A DNA stretch of 64,000 nt from Streptomyces chattanoogensis (GTDB lineage: Bacteria; Actinomycetota; Actinomycetes; Streptomycetales; Streptomycetaceae), in contig NZ_LGKG01000196.1 in the NCBI RefSeq assembly GCF_001294335.1, positions 186,001 to 250,000 on the forward strand, written 5' to 3'. The translations under genes were made by a program, and so were the position numbers. Each line of letters begins with the position of its first letter. Position 1 is the stretch's first letter. Below are positions 16,869 to 27,156 of the stretch, piece by piece. The notes below the pieces were generated by a model that was not told the origin of the DNA, searched no databases, and saw only the letters and a program-made list of their open reading frames with translations.

Positions 16869-17579
16869 TCAGGACGGCGTACGCGCCGCCGCCAGCAGCC
16901 GGTTGACGTCGGCCGGGCGCAGCATCAGCGCGGCGCCGACGGTGGCCAGGACCTCGCGTTCGGCGGGGGTGTAGGAGCCGTCGGCAAGGGCGATCCGCGC
17001 GCCCTGGAGAAGGAGCGATTCGCGGCCGGCCGGGGCGAGATGCGGGGCCAGCGGCTCCAGGGACTCATGGAGCTCTATGGCCAGCGCGGTACCGCACGGG
17101 TCGAGGCCGTGATGGCCGCAGTCGCCGCCGGTCACCGCGTCGTAGGTGCCGGTCAGCCGGCCGGTGTCGGCGGCGAGCGCGGCAAGAAGAGTGAGCAGCT
17201 GGTCCTCGGAGCAGTCGCCGAATCCGGACGCGCGCACCGTGGTGACGGCGGTGTCGCGGACGGCGCGGGAGGTGGTTCCCCCGGCGGCGAGGAGGGCGAG
17301 CGTCATGGTGTGGACGGCGTCCCGGAGCATCGCGGAGAGGCGGACGGTGGTGGGGTGGTCCAGCGCGTCCAGGCCGAAGTGCCCGTGACAGGCGGAACAT
17401 TCGAGGACCGGGCCCGCGGCGCCGCGCGAGAGCAGGGGGACGCCGAGGACGGTGAGCCGGCGGCGGCCCGCCCGGCGCAGATAGTTGCGGTCCCCGCCGC
17501 AGTCCGGGCAGAAGAATTCCCCGTCGGCGACGGTACGCCAGGACGTGCGCACGCCCATCACACACATCTTGTGCATCAC
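16869..17579 (-). CDS. TerB-like protein with N-terminal zinc ribbon
   Basis: 236 residues. The N-terminal zinc ribbon has C-P-D-C-G near residue 24 and C-S-A-C near 61. The rest is an all-helical TerB-like domain ending D-G-S-Y-T-P-A-E-R-E-V-L-A-T-V-G-A-A-L. The acidic/helical pattern resembles TerB tellurite-resistance proteins, but the role of this chromosomal version is unknown; it is not in a ter cluster. The ORF begins M-M-H-K-M-C-V-M, and several of these Met codons could be the start. Confidence 0.75.
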   Translation of the reverse strand: MMHKMCVMGVRTSWRTVADGEFFCPDCGGDRNYLRRAGRRRLTVLGVPLLSRGAAGPVLECSACHGHFGLDALDHPTTVRLSAMLRDAVHTMTLALLAAGGTTSRAVRDTAVTTVRASGFGDCSEDQLLTLLAALAADTGRLTGTYDAVTGGDCGHHGLDPCGTALAIELHESLEPLAPHLAPAGRESLLLQGARIALADGSYTPAEREVLATVGAALMLRPADVNRLLAAARTPS

Positions 17580-17925
17580 GTCAGCCCTCCGTCACTCTGC
17601 GGCCCCGTCGCCGTATTGGGACGTGATGTTAGCCACAGTGGTGATGTGGCGTCAGCACCCCGGACGGGACAACTGGCCGGATGGCACGGGGCCGCGGACC
17701 CGTGAACGAGCGTCGCCCGGCCCCCGTTGACGCCGGATGGGGTGCGGGGGAGAGCCTGGGGCGGCCGGGGATCTCGATGGCGGCGACGCGGGCGGTCTTG
17801 GCCGGAACGAGGGGGTCGGCAGCGCCCGGCGCCCCCGCCGCTCGCAGGGAGCAACGGGGGCGCCGGGCGCAACAGGACGCCGTGAAGCCGGAGACCGTCA
17901 GGAGGGGGCCGTCAGGAGGGGGCCG
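17580..17925. other. 346-bp intergenic region between leuA and the TerB-like gene
   Basis: Both flanking genes are on the minus strand. It holds the leuA terminator (17822-17870) and, nearer the TerB-like start, a less GC-rich stretch (around 17620-17650, GATGTTAGCCACAGTGGTGAT) that may contain its promoter. No credible reading frame was seen. Confidence 0.6.
17822..17870 (-). terminator. leuA terminator
   Basis: GCGCCCGGCGCCCCCG (17822-17837) pairs perfectly over 16 bp with 17855-17870, with a 17-nt loop. It lies about 55 nt past the leuA stop. Confidence 0.8.
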
Positions 17926-19847
<1,922 letters not shown>

Positions 19848-20036
19848 GATGGGCAGCAGCGTATCGGAGGACCGCGGCGATCGGTCGGTGCGTATCAGTA
19901 TGCGGGACCGGCCTGACGTAAAGGGCTAACTGCGACGAACCACACGTTTTCGGGAATCTGCGGCGCGAGGAGTGACACGAGGATTACAGGGTGCCACCTT
20001 TTTGTTCACGGCTTCACCTACATGGAGGGCAACCAC

Positions 20037-21131
20037 ATGGAGCACCACCGCACGGACGGCTCCCGGACGGACCGCCGCCACGCCCGGCAGGCGCGCGCCA
20101 CCCCGGCCTTCTGCACCATCGTCCCGCCGCACATCCTCAGCAATCTGGCCGAGCGGCACGAGCACGCGCGCCGCACCCTGGACCACGACGACACCCACCG
20201 CACCCGGCGCCTGGACGCCGTCGCCCGCGGCCTGACGCCCGGCGAGCCCGGCGCCGGCGCCGACAAGCCCCGGCGCACCATCTACGACGCCGGGCACCAG
20301 GAGACGGTGCCCGGCACCAAGGTCCACGAGGAGTCCGACGGCCCCTCCCAGGACGTCTCCGTCAACCGCGCGCACGCCGGCCTCGGAGCCACCTTCGACC
20401 TCTTCCTGAAGGTCTACGGCCGCAAGTCCATCGACGGCGCCGGGCTGCCGCTGGACGCCACCGTCCACTACGGCGAGAAGTACGACAACGCCTTCTGGGA
20501 CGGCGAGCGGATGGTGTTCGGCGACGGCGACGGCGATCTGTTCCTGGACTTCACCATCTCCGTCGACGTCATCGGCCATGAGCTCACCCACGGCGTCACG
20601 CAGTACACCGCCAACCTCGACTACCAGGGCCAGTCAGGCGCGCTCAACGAATCCGTCTCGGACGTCTTCGGCTCCCTGATCAAGCAGTACGCGCTCGGCC
20701 AGAGCGCCGACGAGGCCGACTGGCTGATCGGCTCCGGGCTGCTGGGACCGGGCATCGACAACGGCACGGCGCTGCGCTCCATGAAGGCGCCGGGGACCGC
20801 GTACGACGACGATGTGCTGGGCAAGGACCCGCAGCCCGCGAAGATGAAGGACTACGTCGACACCGAGGACGACAACGGCGGGGTGCACATCAACTCCGGC
20901 ATCCCCAACCACGCCTTCTATCTGTACGCCACCGCGCTGGGCGGCAACGCCTGGGAGAAGGCGGGCCAGGTCTGGTACGACGTGCTGACCGGCGGCGAGC
21001 TCGCCAAGGACGCGCAGTTCGCCGACTTCGCCCGGCTCACCGTCGCCGCGGCGCGAGCCCGCTACGGCGCCGGTGAGGAGCACGATGCCGCGATCAAGGC
21101 CTGGACCCAGGTCGGCGTGACGGCCCAGTGA
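20037..21131 (+). CDS. protealysin-like M4 metallopeptidase
   Basis: Zinc endopeptidase. H-E-L-T-H at residues 181-185 and the third ligand in G-A-L-N-E-S-V-S-D are followed by the catalytic His region G-G-V-H-I-N-S-G-I-P-N-H. There is no signal peptide. The short N-terminal propeptide carries F-C-T-I-V-P-P-H-I-L, the motif of protealysin-type precursors rather than long thermolysin propeptides. ATG 20037 is preceded by GGAGGG (20024-20029) and is preferred over ATG 20022, which lies within that site. The neighbouring emfourin gene fits this group. 364 residues; likely intracellular or released without Sec. Confidence 0.92.
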   Translation: MEHHRTDGSRTDRRHARQARATPAFCTIVPPHILSNLAERHEHARRTLDHDDTHRTRRLDAVARGLTPGEPGAGADKPRRTIYDAGHQETVPGTKVHEESDGPSQDVSVNRAHAGLGATFDLFLKVYGRKSIDGAGLPLDATVHYGEKYDNAFWDGERMVFGDGDGDLFLDFTISVDVIGHELTHGVTQYTANLDYQGQSGALNESVSDVFGSLIKQYALGQSADEADWLIGSGLLGPGIDNGTALRSMKAPGTAYDDDVLGKDPQPAKMKDYVDTEDDNGGVHINSGIPNHAFYLYATALGGNAWEKAGQVWYDVLTGGELAKDAQFADFARLTVAAARARYGAGEEHDAAIKAWTQVGVTAQ

Positions 21132-21196
21132 CCACCGCCTAGCGCAACCAGCCGAACGCGGGCGGTTCCGGGCGCCTGACGGGGTAGGAGGCCACC

Positions 21197-21466
21197 ATGC
21201 GTATTCAGATCCGTCGCACCGGTGGCTTCGCGGGCATCGAGCGCCGCGCCGAGGTCGACACCTCGGCGCGGCCCGATGCCGACGAGTGGCACGCCCTGGC
21301 CGAAAAGTCCGTCGCCGACGCCCATGAGACGCCCCCCGTCGGGGTGCCCGACGGCTTCAGCTATCAGCTCACCGTCGACGGGCGGACGGTGTACTGCACC
21401 GATCCCCGGCTGACGGACGAGCAGAAGAAGCTGATCACGTGGGTGATGAAGGAGGGGGAGCGCTGA
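21197..21466 (+). CDS. emfourin-type inhibitor of protealysin-like protease
   Basis: 89 residues starting M-R-I-Q-I-R-R-T-G-G-F-A-G-I-E-R-R, the typical beginning of emfourin (M4in) family proteins encoded beside protealysin-like proteases. It also has F-S-Y-Q-L-T-V-D-G and a helical C-terminus, L-T-D-E-Q-K-K-L-I. AGGAGG at 21186-21191 precedes the ATG. It is 65 nt downstream of the protease on the same strand, so co-expression is likely, and it should protect the cytoplasm from the active protease. Confidence 0.87.
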   Translation: MRIQIRRTGGFAGIERRAEVDTSARPDADEWHALAEKSVADAHETPPVGVPDGFSYQLTVDGRTVYCTDPRLTDEQKKLITWVMKEGER

Positions 21467-21512
21467 GCGGGGCGCGCCCCAACTGCCCGTCCGGGCAGAC
21501 CTCTTGACTGTG

Positions 21513-21525
21513 TTACCGGCGGTAA
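21513..21525 (+). promoter_or_regulatory. operator-like palindrome upstream of the beta-glucosidase gene
   Basis: TTACC-GGC-GGTAA, a perfect 5-bp inverted repeat with a 3-nt centre, lies 15 bp before the GH1 start and 3 bp after TTGACT (21504-21509), a good -35 hexamer. The position would suit a repressor of the glycosidase/transporter operon. No regulator gene is adjacent. Confidence 0.4.
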
Positions 21526-21540
21526 ACGAAGATCCGGCGC

Positions 21541-22944
21541 ATGACCTCCGAGTCGGCGCCGTCGTCCCCCATGTCATCGCCCGCCCCCTCGCCCCTCCCC
21601 CGCTTTCCCCGTGACTTCCTGTGGGGAGTGTCCACCTCCGCCGCCCAGATCGAGGGCGCGGTGGACGAGGACGGGCGGGGCCGGTCCGCCTGGGATGCGT
21701 TCACCGCCCGGACCGGGCGGATCAAGGACGGGTCCGATGCCCGGACCGCCACCGACCACTACCACCGCTACCGCGAGGACGTCGCGCTGCTGAAGGACCT
21801 CGGCATCGGCGCGTACCGCTTCTCGGTGGCCTGGCCGCGGGTGGTGCCGGACGGCAGCGGGGCGGTGAACGGGGCGGGGCTGGACTTCTACGACCGGCTG
21901 GTGGACGCGCTGCTGGCGGCCGGGGTCGCACCCGTACCGACGCTGTTCCACTGGGACACCCCGCAGACCCTGGAAGAGGGCGGCGGCTGGCTCGTCCGGG
22001 AGACCGCCGAGCATTTCGCGGCGTACGCGGATGCGGTGGCGGCGCGGCTCGGGGACCGCGTGGAGCACTGGATCACGCTCAACGAACCCGCCGAACTCAC
22101 CTTGCTGGGCTATGGACTGGGGCAGCACGCGCCCGGCCGCCGGCTGCTGTTCGACGCGCTGCCGGCCGCCCACCACCAGCTGCTCGGCCACGGCCTGGCC
22201 GTCCAGGCGCTGCGCGCCCGCGGCGCCGCCGGTATCGGCATCGCCAACTCCCACGGCCCCACCTGGACGGCGTCCCCGTCGACGGCCGACACGGAGGCGG
22301 CCGACTTCTACGACCTCCTCCTCAACCGGCTCTTCGCCGACCCGGTGCTGCTCGGCCGCTATCCCGACGAGGGCATCGCGGCGATGCTCCCGGGGCCGGT
22401 CGCCGACGACCTGAAGATCATCTCCCAGCCGCTGGACTGGTACGGGATCAACTACTACCAGCCGACCCTGGTCGGCGCCCCGGACCCGGACGCGGCGGCC
22501 GGGCCGTCCGACTTCGCGGGGATCGCCCTGCCCCCCGAACTCCCCTTCTCCCCCCGGGAGATCGAGGGCTTTCCCCGGACGGACTTCGGCTGGCCGGTGG
22601 TCCCGCAGGCCCTCACCGAGCTGCTCCTCTCCTTCCGCGACCGCTACGGCGCCGCCCTTCCGCCCGTCATGATCACCGAGAACGGCTGCTCCTACGAGGG
22701 CATCGAGGACACCGACCGGATCGCCTTCCTGGACGGACATCTGCGGGCGCTGCACGACGCGATGGCCGCCGGGGCCGATGTCCGCGGCTATTTCGTCTGG
22801 TCGCTGATGGACAACTTCGAGTGGGCGGAGGGGTACGCACGGCGGTTCGGCCTCGTCCATATCGACTACGCGACGCTGGCCCGTACGCCGAAGGCCTCGT
22901 ACCGCTGGCTGCGGAACGCCCTGCGGGACCAGGCCCGGGGGTGA
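21541..22944 (+). CDS. GH1 family beta-glucosidase
   Basis: Retaining glycosidase acting on beta-glucosides such as cellobiose. Signature N-terminus F-P-R-D-F-L-W-G-V-S-T-S-A-A-Q-I-E-G, acid/base Glu in T-L-N-E-P (about 182), nucleophile Glu in I-T-E-N-G (about 380), and the substrate-binding motif D-N-F-E-W-A-E-G-Y. No signal peptide, so it is intracellular. 467 residues from ATG 21541. Its stop overlaps the GTG of an MFS transporter (GTGA), so the two probably import and split a beta-linked sugar. Confidence 0.93.
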   Translation: MTSESAPSSPMSSPAPSPLPRFPRDFLWGVSTSAAQIEGAVDEDGRGRSAWDAFTARTGRIKDGSDARTATDHYHRYREDVALLKDLGIGAYRFSVAWPRVVPDGSGAVNGAGLDFYDRLVDALLAAGVAPVPTLFHWDTPQTLEEGGGWLVRETAEHFAAYADAVAARLGDRVEHWITLNEPAELTLLGYGLGQHAPGRRLLFDALPAAHHQLLGHGLAVQALRARGAAGIGIANSHGPTWTASPSTADTEAADFYDLLLNRLFADPVLLGRYPDEGIAAMLPGPVADDLKIISQPLDWYGINYYQPTLVGAPDPDAAAGPSDFAGIALPPELPFSPREIEGFPRTDFGWPVVPQALTELLLSFRDRYGAALPPVMITENGCSYEGIEDTDRIAFLDGHLRALHDAMAAGADVRGYFVWSLMDNFEWAEGYARRFGLVHIDYATLARTPKASYRWLRNALRDQARG

Positions 22945-24182
22945 GTGCACCGGCGGCCCTGGCCGAGCCGTCGCAGCGGGTCGGCCGCGGCTGGATCGCC
23001 TCGCTGTCGCTGGCGAACGGCGCGATCTGGGTCGGCTGGTACGGGCCGATCCAGATCCTGCTCGCCCTCCAGGCCGCCGCCCTCGCACCGCCCGGCACCG
23101 CCAAGGAGACGGTGCTGGCATGGGTGACCGGCGCGGGAGCCGCCGTCTCCCTCCTCGCCAACCCGCTGTTCGGCGCGCTGTCGGACCGCACGGCCTCGCG
23201 GTACGGGCGCCGTACGCCGTGGATCCTGGGCGGGGTGCTGGGCGGGGCGGCGGCGCTGGCGCTGCTGGCGGAGGCCCGGACGGTGGCCGCGATGGCGCTC
23301 GGGTGGTGTCTGGTCCAGCTCACCCTCAACGCGGCGTTCGCGGCGATCACCGCCGCCGTGCCGGACCGCGTCCCGCATCTCCAGCGCGGCGTGGTGGGCG
23401 GCTGGCTGGGCGCGGCCCAGGTCCTCGGCGTGGTCGTCGGCACGGGCCTGGCCACGGTGGCCGGCGGCGTCACCGCGGGCTATCTGGCCTGCGCCGCCTT
23501 CACGGTGCTGGGCACGCTCCCCTACCCCCTCCTCCACAACGACCTGGTGCTGCCGCGCGCCGCCCGCCCGCCGTTCACCTGGCGCGGCTTCCTCGCCGGC
23601 TTCCGGATCGCCCCGCGCCGCCACCCCGATCTCGGCTGGGCCTGGCTGACCCGCTTTCTGATCAACCTCGGCAATGCGCTGGCGCTGCTGTACCTCCTGT
23701 ACTACCTGCGGGATGTGCTGCATCACCCGGACCCGGACGGCGGGGTGCTGGTCCTTACGGCGCTCAACGGCGTGACCCTGCTGGCCACCGTGGTCGTCGG
23801 CGGCCTCTGGTCGGACCGGGTGGGCCGCCGGCGGCCGTTCGTCCTGTGGGCGGGAGTGATCATGGCGGCGGCCACCCTGCTGCTCGGGACGTGGCAGACC
23901 TGGACCGGTGCCCTGTGCGCCGCGGCGCTGCTCGGCATCGGCTTCGGCGTCTTCACCGCCGTCGACTTCGCCCTGATGACGGACGTCCTCCCGGCCGCCG
24001 CCCACCGCGGCAAGGACCTCGGCGTCATCAACATCGCCAACTCACTGCCCCAGGTGGCCGCCCCGGCACTGGCCGCGCCGATCGTGAACCATCTGGGCGG
24101 CTATCGCGTCCTGTACGCGGTGGCGGGGGCGATCGGGCTCATGGGGGCGTTGCTGGTGCGCCGTATCCGGGGTGTGGCGTAG
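22941..24182 (+). CDS. MFS transporter, probable sugar importer
   Basis: 413 residues with about 12 hydrophobic segments. An inter-helix loop G-A-L-S-D-R-T-A-S-R-Y-G-R-R-T-P-W after the second helix and a second-half copy W-S-D-R-V-G-R-R-R-P-F are typical of glycoside-importing MFS/GPH-like carriers. GTG 22941 overlaps the beta-glucosidase stop, indicating translational coupling and a shared substrate. The actual sugar is not determinable. Confidence 0.87.
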   Translation: MSAPAALAEPSQRVGRGWIASLSLANGAIWVGWYGPIQILLALQAAALAPPGTAKETVLAWVTGAGAAVSLLANPLFGALSDRTASRYGRRTPWILGGVLGGAAALALLAEARTVAAMALGWCLVQLTLNAAFAAITAAVPDRVPHLQRGVVGGWLGAAQVLGVVVGTGLATVAGGVTAGYLACAAFTVLGTLPYPLLHNDLVLPRAARPPFTWRGFLAGFRIAPRRHPDLGWAWLTRFLINLGNALALLYLLYYLRDVLHHPDPDGGVLVLTALNGVTLLATVVVGGLWSDRVGRRRPFVLWAGVIMAAATLLLGTWQTWTGALCAAALLGIGFGVFTAVDFALMTDVLPAAAHRGKDLGVINIANSLPQVAAPALAAPIVNHLGGYRVLYAVAGAIGLMGALLVRRIRGVA

Positions 24183-24289
24183 GCCGCAGGTATGTCATGC
24201 ACATGACCTTCTGCGGCTATACGATCTTGGGGTTCGAGTGCGCCCCGCCATGGGGCCACCCATGCGAAATCACCTGCAAAGAAACGGAG

Positions 24290-24946
24290 TTGGAGATCTT
24301 TACCGTACGGCACATCGCCGCCACCACTGCGCTGGTTTCCGCGGCACTGCTTCTGACCGCCTGCACCGACAACGAGAAGAAGGACTCAGCCGGCGGCCAG
24401 GACGCCTCGGCGAGCGCCAGCGCCACGCCTGGTGACGGCAAGAAGAACGACGACGGTCAGGACGACCCGAAGAACGAGAACACCACCGCGCCCGCGAGCG
24501 CCCGGCCGACGACGCCCAGCGGCGAGAACGGCGGCGACGGCCAGGGCGGCGAATGCGAGATCGTCCAAGACGGACACCAGCTCATGCAGGTCGACCAGGT
24601 CGAGGGCGCGGACAACCACGTCATCGCCTATGACGCCACGAGGAGGTGCCACCTCACGAAGCCGGGGACCGGGGCACCGCTGTTCCGTACGCCCGGCGCC
24701 AAGGCCCTGCAATACCCCATCAGCGACAAGCTCACGATGAACATCATCACCGGCGACGGCCTCAAGCGGACCGACATCGGAAATGACCTGCATCGCGGCA
24801 TTTCGCACCTGAAGACCTGCGCGCCGACCCAAGGCTGGCAGCAGCCGAGTGGGGGAGGCGCCAAGGAGTACTGCCACGGCGGGAGCTTCTACGACGTGCA
24901 GCTCAAGGAAGGCAAGATCGTCAACATGTACGAGATCGTCAAGTAG
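24290..24946 (+). CDS. lipoprotein with conserved cysteines, function unknown
   Basis: A signal segment V-R-H-I-A-A-T-T-A-L-V-S-A-A-L-L-L ends in L-T-A-C (lipobox). A Ser/Asp/Gly-rich spacer and a globular part with Cys in G-G-E-C-E-I, R-R-C-H, L-K-T-C-A and E-Y-C-H-G follow. It shares its cysteine layout and a G-H-(Q/R)-x-(M/V)-Q-(V/I) motif with the lipoprotein at 7138-7734. The start is uncertain: TTG 24290 gives a sensible signal peptide, while in-frame ATGs at 24197 and 24203 would put about 30 odd residues before it. About 218 residues. Confidence 0.7.
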   Translation: MEIFTVRHIAATTALVSAALLLTACTDNEKKDSAGGQDASASASATPGDGKKNDDGQDDPKNENTTAPASARPTTPSGENGGDGQGGECEIVQDGHQLMQVDQVEGADNHVIAYDATRRCHLTKPGTGAPLFRTPGAKALQYPISDKLTMNIITGDGLKRTDIGNDLHRGISHLKTCAPTQGWQQPSGGGAKEYCHGGSFYDVQLKEGKIVNMYEIVK

Positions 24947-25037
24947 ATCCCCTTGCGGGAATGACGGAGGTCACCTGCTGGGCCGGGCGGAGGCGGTTCA
25001 GCAGGACCTCAGCAGGCCGCAGAGGCCTTAACAGGCG

Positions 25038-25976
25038 CTAGAACCCGAGCTTGCGCAGCTGCTTGGGATCCCGCTGCCAGTCCTTGGCGACCTTGACGTG
25101 CAGATCCAGGAAGACGGGCGTTCCGAGCAGCGCCTCGATGTGCTTGCGGGACTTCGTCCCGACCTCCTTCAGGCGCTTGCCCTTGGGGCCGATGATGATG
25201 CCCTTCTGGCTGGGCCGCTCGATATAGACATTCGCGTGGATGTCGAGAAGCGGCTTGTCGGCCGGGCGGTCCTCACGCGGCAGCATTTCCTCCACCACGA
25301 CGGCGATGGAGTGCGGCAGCTCGTCCCGAACGCCCTCCAGCGCGGCCTCGCGGATCAGCTCGGCGACCATGACCTGCTCGGGCTCGTCGGTGAGATCGCC
25401 CTCCGGGTAGAGCGTCGGGCCCTCGGGGAGGAGGGGGACCAGAAGGTCGGCGAGCAGGGACACCTGCTTGTCGCCGACCGCCGACACCGGGATGATCTCG
25501 GCCCATTCGATCCCCAGCTCCTTGCCGAGCTGGTCGATGGCGATCAGCTGGGCGGCCAGCGCCTTGGAGTCGACCAGGTCGGTCTTGGTGACGATGGCGA
25601 CCTTGGGGGTCTTCTTGATACCGGCCAGCTCGGTGGCGATATAGCGGTCGCCGGGGCCGATCTTCTGGTCGGCGGGCAGGCAGAAACCGATGACGTCGAC
25701 CTCGGCCCAGGTGGTGCGCACGATGTCGTTGAGGCGTTCGCCGAGGAGGGTGCGCGGCTTGTGGAGACCGGGGGTGTCCACGAGGACCAGCTGGGCGTCG
25801 GGGCGGTGCACGATGCCGCGCACGGTGTGGCGGGTGGTCTGCGGCCGGTTGGAGGTGATGGCCACCTTGGTGCCGACCAGAGCGTTCGTGAGGGTGGACT
25901 TACCCGCGTTCGGACGGCCGACGAAGCAGGCGAAGCCGGCGCGGTGCGGGGCGGAGGAGTCTGTACGGACGCTCAT
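25038..25976 (-). CDS. era: GTPase Era
   Basis: Essential GTPase for 16S rRNA maturation and 30S assembly. G1 is G-R-P-N-A-G-K-S-T near residue 20, G2 is in T-T-R-H-T, G3 is D-T-P-G, and G4 reads V-T-K-T-D. The C-terminal KH domain holds G-P-K-G-K-R-L-K-E-V-G. 312 residues from ATG 25976 (M-S-V-R-T-D-S); an ATG three codons upstream is possible. It lies 49 nt after a deaminase-like gene and ends the phoH-ybeY-CBS-era series. Confidence 0.95.
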   Translation of the reverse strand: MSVRTDSSAPHRAGFACFVGRPNAGKSTLTNALVGTKVAITSNRPQTTRHTVRGIVHRPDAQLVLVDTPGLHKPRTLLGERLNDIVRTTWAEVDVIGFCLPADQKIGPGDRYIATELAGIKKTPKVAIVTKTDLVDSKALAAQLIAIDQLGKELGIEWAEIIPVSAVGDKQVSLLADLLVPLLPEGPTLYPEGDLTDEPEQVMVAELIREAALEGVRDELPHSIAVVVEEMLPREDRPADKPLLDIHANVYIERPSQKGIIIGPKGKRLKEVGTKSRKHIEALLGTPVFLDLHVKVAKDWQRDPKQLRKLGF

Positions 25977-26025
25977 GGCGCCCATTCTCCCTGATCGCCG
26001 GGGCCGCGCCGACCACCGCCAGGAG

Positions 26026-26391
26026 TCAGGCCCCGGGCCCGCCCGCGGGGACGCTGCTGCGCAGGGTGCCGTCCGGGCCCGCCACCAGCACCGGCGTCTC
26101 CGGCCCGCCGAGGTCCCGTACCGCCGCCCGGTCCGCGTCGGCGGCCTGCTCGGCCTCGGTGACCACGGCCGCGGCCTCCAGGGAGGTGGCACCGCTGGCC
26201 ACGGCCATCGCCACGGCCGTCTGCAGCGCGCTGAGCCGCAGCGAGTCCAGGGCGACGGTGCCGGCCACATAGGTGCGGCCGGTCTCGTCCCGTACGGCGG
26301 CCCCCTCGGGCACGCCGTTCCGGGCCCGCGCCGAGCGCGCGAGCGTGATGATCTTGCGGTCTTCGGGGTCCAGCGGTGCGGAGTCGGTCAT
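26026..26391 (-). CDS. cytidine deaminase-fold protein lacking zinc ligands
   Basis: 121 residues. The pattern A-R-A-R-N-G-V-P-E-G-A-A-V-R-D-E-T-G-R-T-Y followed by L-S-A-L-Q-T-A-V-A and L-E-A-A-A-V-V tracks the cytidine deaminase core. The zinc motif C-A-E is replaced by S-A-L, and the second motif P-C-x-x-C is absent. Such genes beside era are often labelled cytidine deaminase in Streptomyces, but this copy should not deaminate by the usual mechanism. ATG 26391 begins M-T-D-S-A-P-L. Probably co-transcribed with era. Confidence 0.7.
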   Translation of the reverse strand: MTDSAPLDPEDRKIITLARSARARNGVPEGAAVRDETGRTYVAGTVALDSLRLSALQTAVAMAVASGATSLEAAAVVTEAEQAADADRAAVRDLGGPETPVLVAGPDGTLRSSVPAGGPGA

Positions 26392-26478
26392 ACGGGCGAG
26401 CATATGCATTCCCGTTCGGCGGGGTGGGCCGGGGCGGGAGCCGTTGGTGACTCCGGTGGGTGTGCGGGGTCCGGTTCG

Positions 26479-26533
26479 GGCTGAAGACGGCGGTTGCCCC
26501 GCTCCCCTGTGCCGGGGCAACCGCTCTTCAGCC
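26479..26533 (-). terminator. terminator of the MmpS-like lipoprotein gene
   Basis: The inner stem CGGTTGCCCCG (26491-26501)/CGGGGCAACCG (26513-26523) is extended by an outer stem GGCTGAAGA/TCTTCAGCC (26479-26487, 26525-26533) with a small bulge. It begins 12 nt after the stop on the minus strand. Confidence 0.75.
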
Positions 26534-26544
26534 GACGGCGGCCG

Positions 26545-26952
26545 TCAGACGGCGCCGCCGCAGTCCAGAACGAGGGAGGAGCCGGTGCTCTTGCCGGAAT
26601 CCTCGTCGACCAGCTTCCCGTCGACCCGCATTTCGCACCTCACCTCCCCCTTGCCGGCGGCTTTCACCGGCGCCACCGCCATACTCGGATAGCGGCCCTT
26701 TTCCACCATGACGGTCTTGGACCAGGGCGCCGCGACATTCGCGAATTCCTGCGTGTGCCCAGCGGAACCCGAGATACCGGTCATGGCGATTTTCAGCGGC
26801 AGATTCGAGGCCACGGTAAACCGGACGGAAACCCTCCCGGCGCCGCTCCCCGCGGAGTCCTCCGTACGGTCCGGGCCGTCCGAGCTGCCGGAACAACCGG
26901 ACAGCAGGACCGTCACGGCGGCCACACCCACCGCGACACCGAACGCACGCAT
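26545..26952 (-). CDS. MmpS-like lipoprotein
   Basis: 135 residues. The signal segment M-R-A-F-G-V-A-V-G-V-A-A-V-T-V ends in L-S-G-C (lipobox). The following beta-rich domain has V-R-F-T-V, A-P-W-S-K-T-V and a C-terminal V-R-C-E-M-R-V-D-G-K-L-V with a second Cys (L-D-C-G-G). This matches the MmpS/transport-accessory pattern of a single beta-sandwich with one disulphide. No MmpL gene is adjacent. It interrupts the otherwise conserved CBS-deaminase-era order and has its own terminator, so it is probably a separate unit. ATG 26952 chosen because it starts the signal peptide. Confidence 0.7.
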   Translation of the reverse strand: MRAFGVAVGVAAVTVLLSGCSGSSDGPDRTEDSAGSGAGRVSVRFTVASNLPLKIAMTGISGSAGHTQEFANVAAPWSKTVMVEKGRYPSMAVAPVKAAGKGEVRCEMRVDGKLVDEDSGKSTGSSLVLDCGGAV

Positions 26953-27090
26953 TCCCCCGACTTTCCTCTCGTTGTGGTGGCCGGCAGGCATCGCCAACCA
27001 CCCGAGCGATCTTTCCATGGCCATCGGGCCGGAATCCAGCGTCCCGAAACATGGAGTGCAGAAAAGTTGCAGTGAACTCGGGATCAGTAC

Positions 27091-27156
27091 GAGGGAAGGG
27101 GAAGGGGAAGCGGGGGCAGGAAAAGGGGGGTGGGGAAAGGGGTGGGAAAAGAAGGG
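27091..27156 (+). repeat. 66-nt purine (G/A) tract
   Basis: Only four pyrimidines in 66 bases, with runs such as GGGAAGGGGAAGGGG and AAAAGGGGGG. It lies directly beyond the stop of the CBS-domain gene and upstream of the MmpS-like gene. On the transcribed (minus) strand it is a polypyrimidine run; the + strand has several G-tracts able to form a quadruplex. Confidence 0.8.

Noticed and set aside
24197..24289. Upstream ATG starts for the second lipoprotein
   Set aside because: They would place about 30 residues with several Cys before the signal segment, which would spoil a normal lipoprotein signal peptide; TTG 24290 is the better guess, though its ribosome site is poor.
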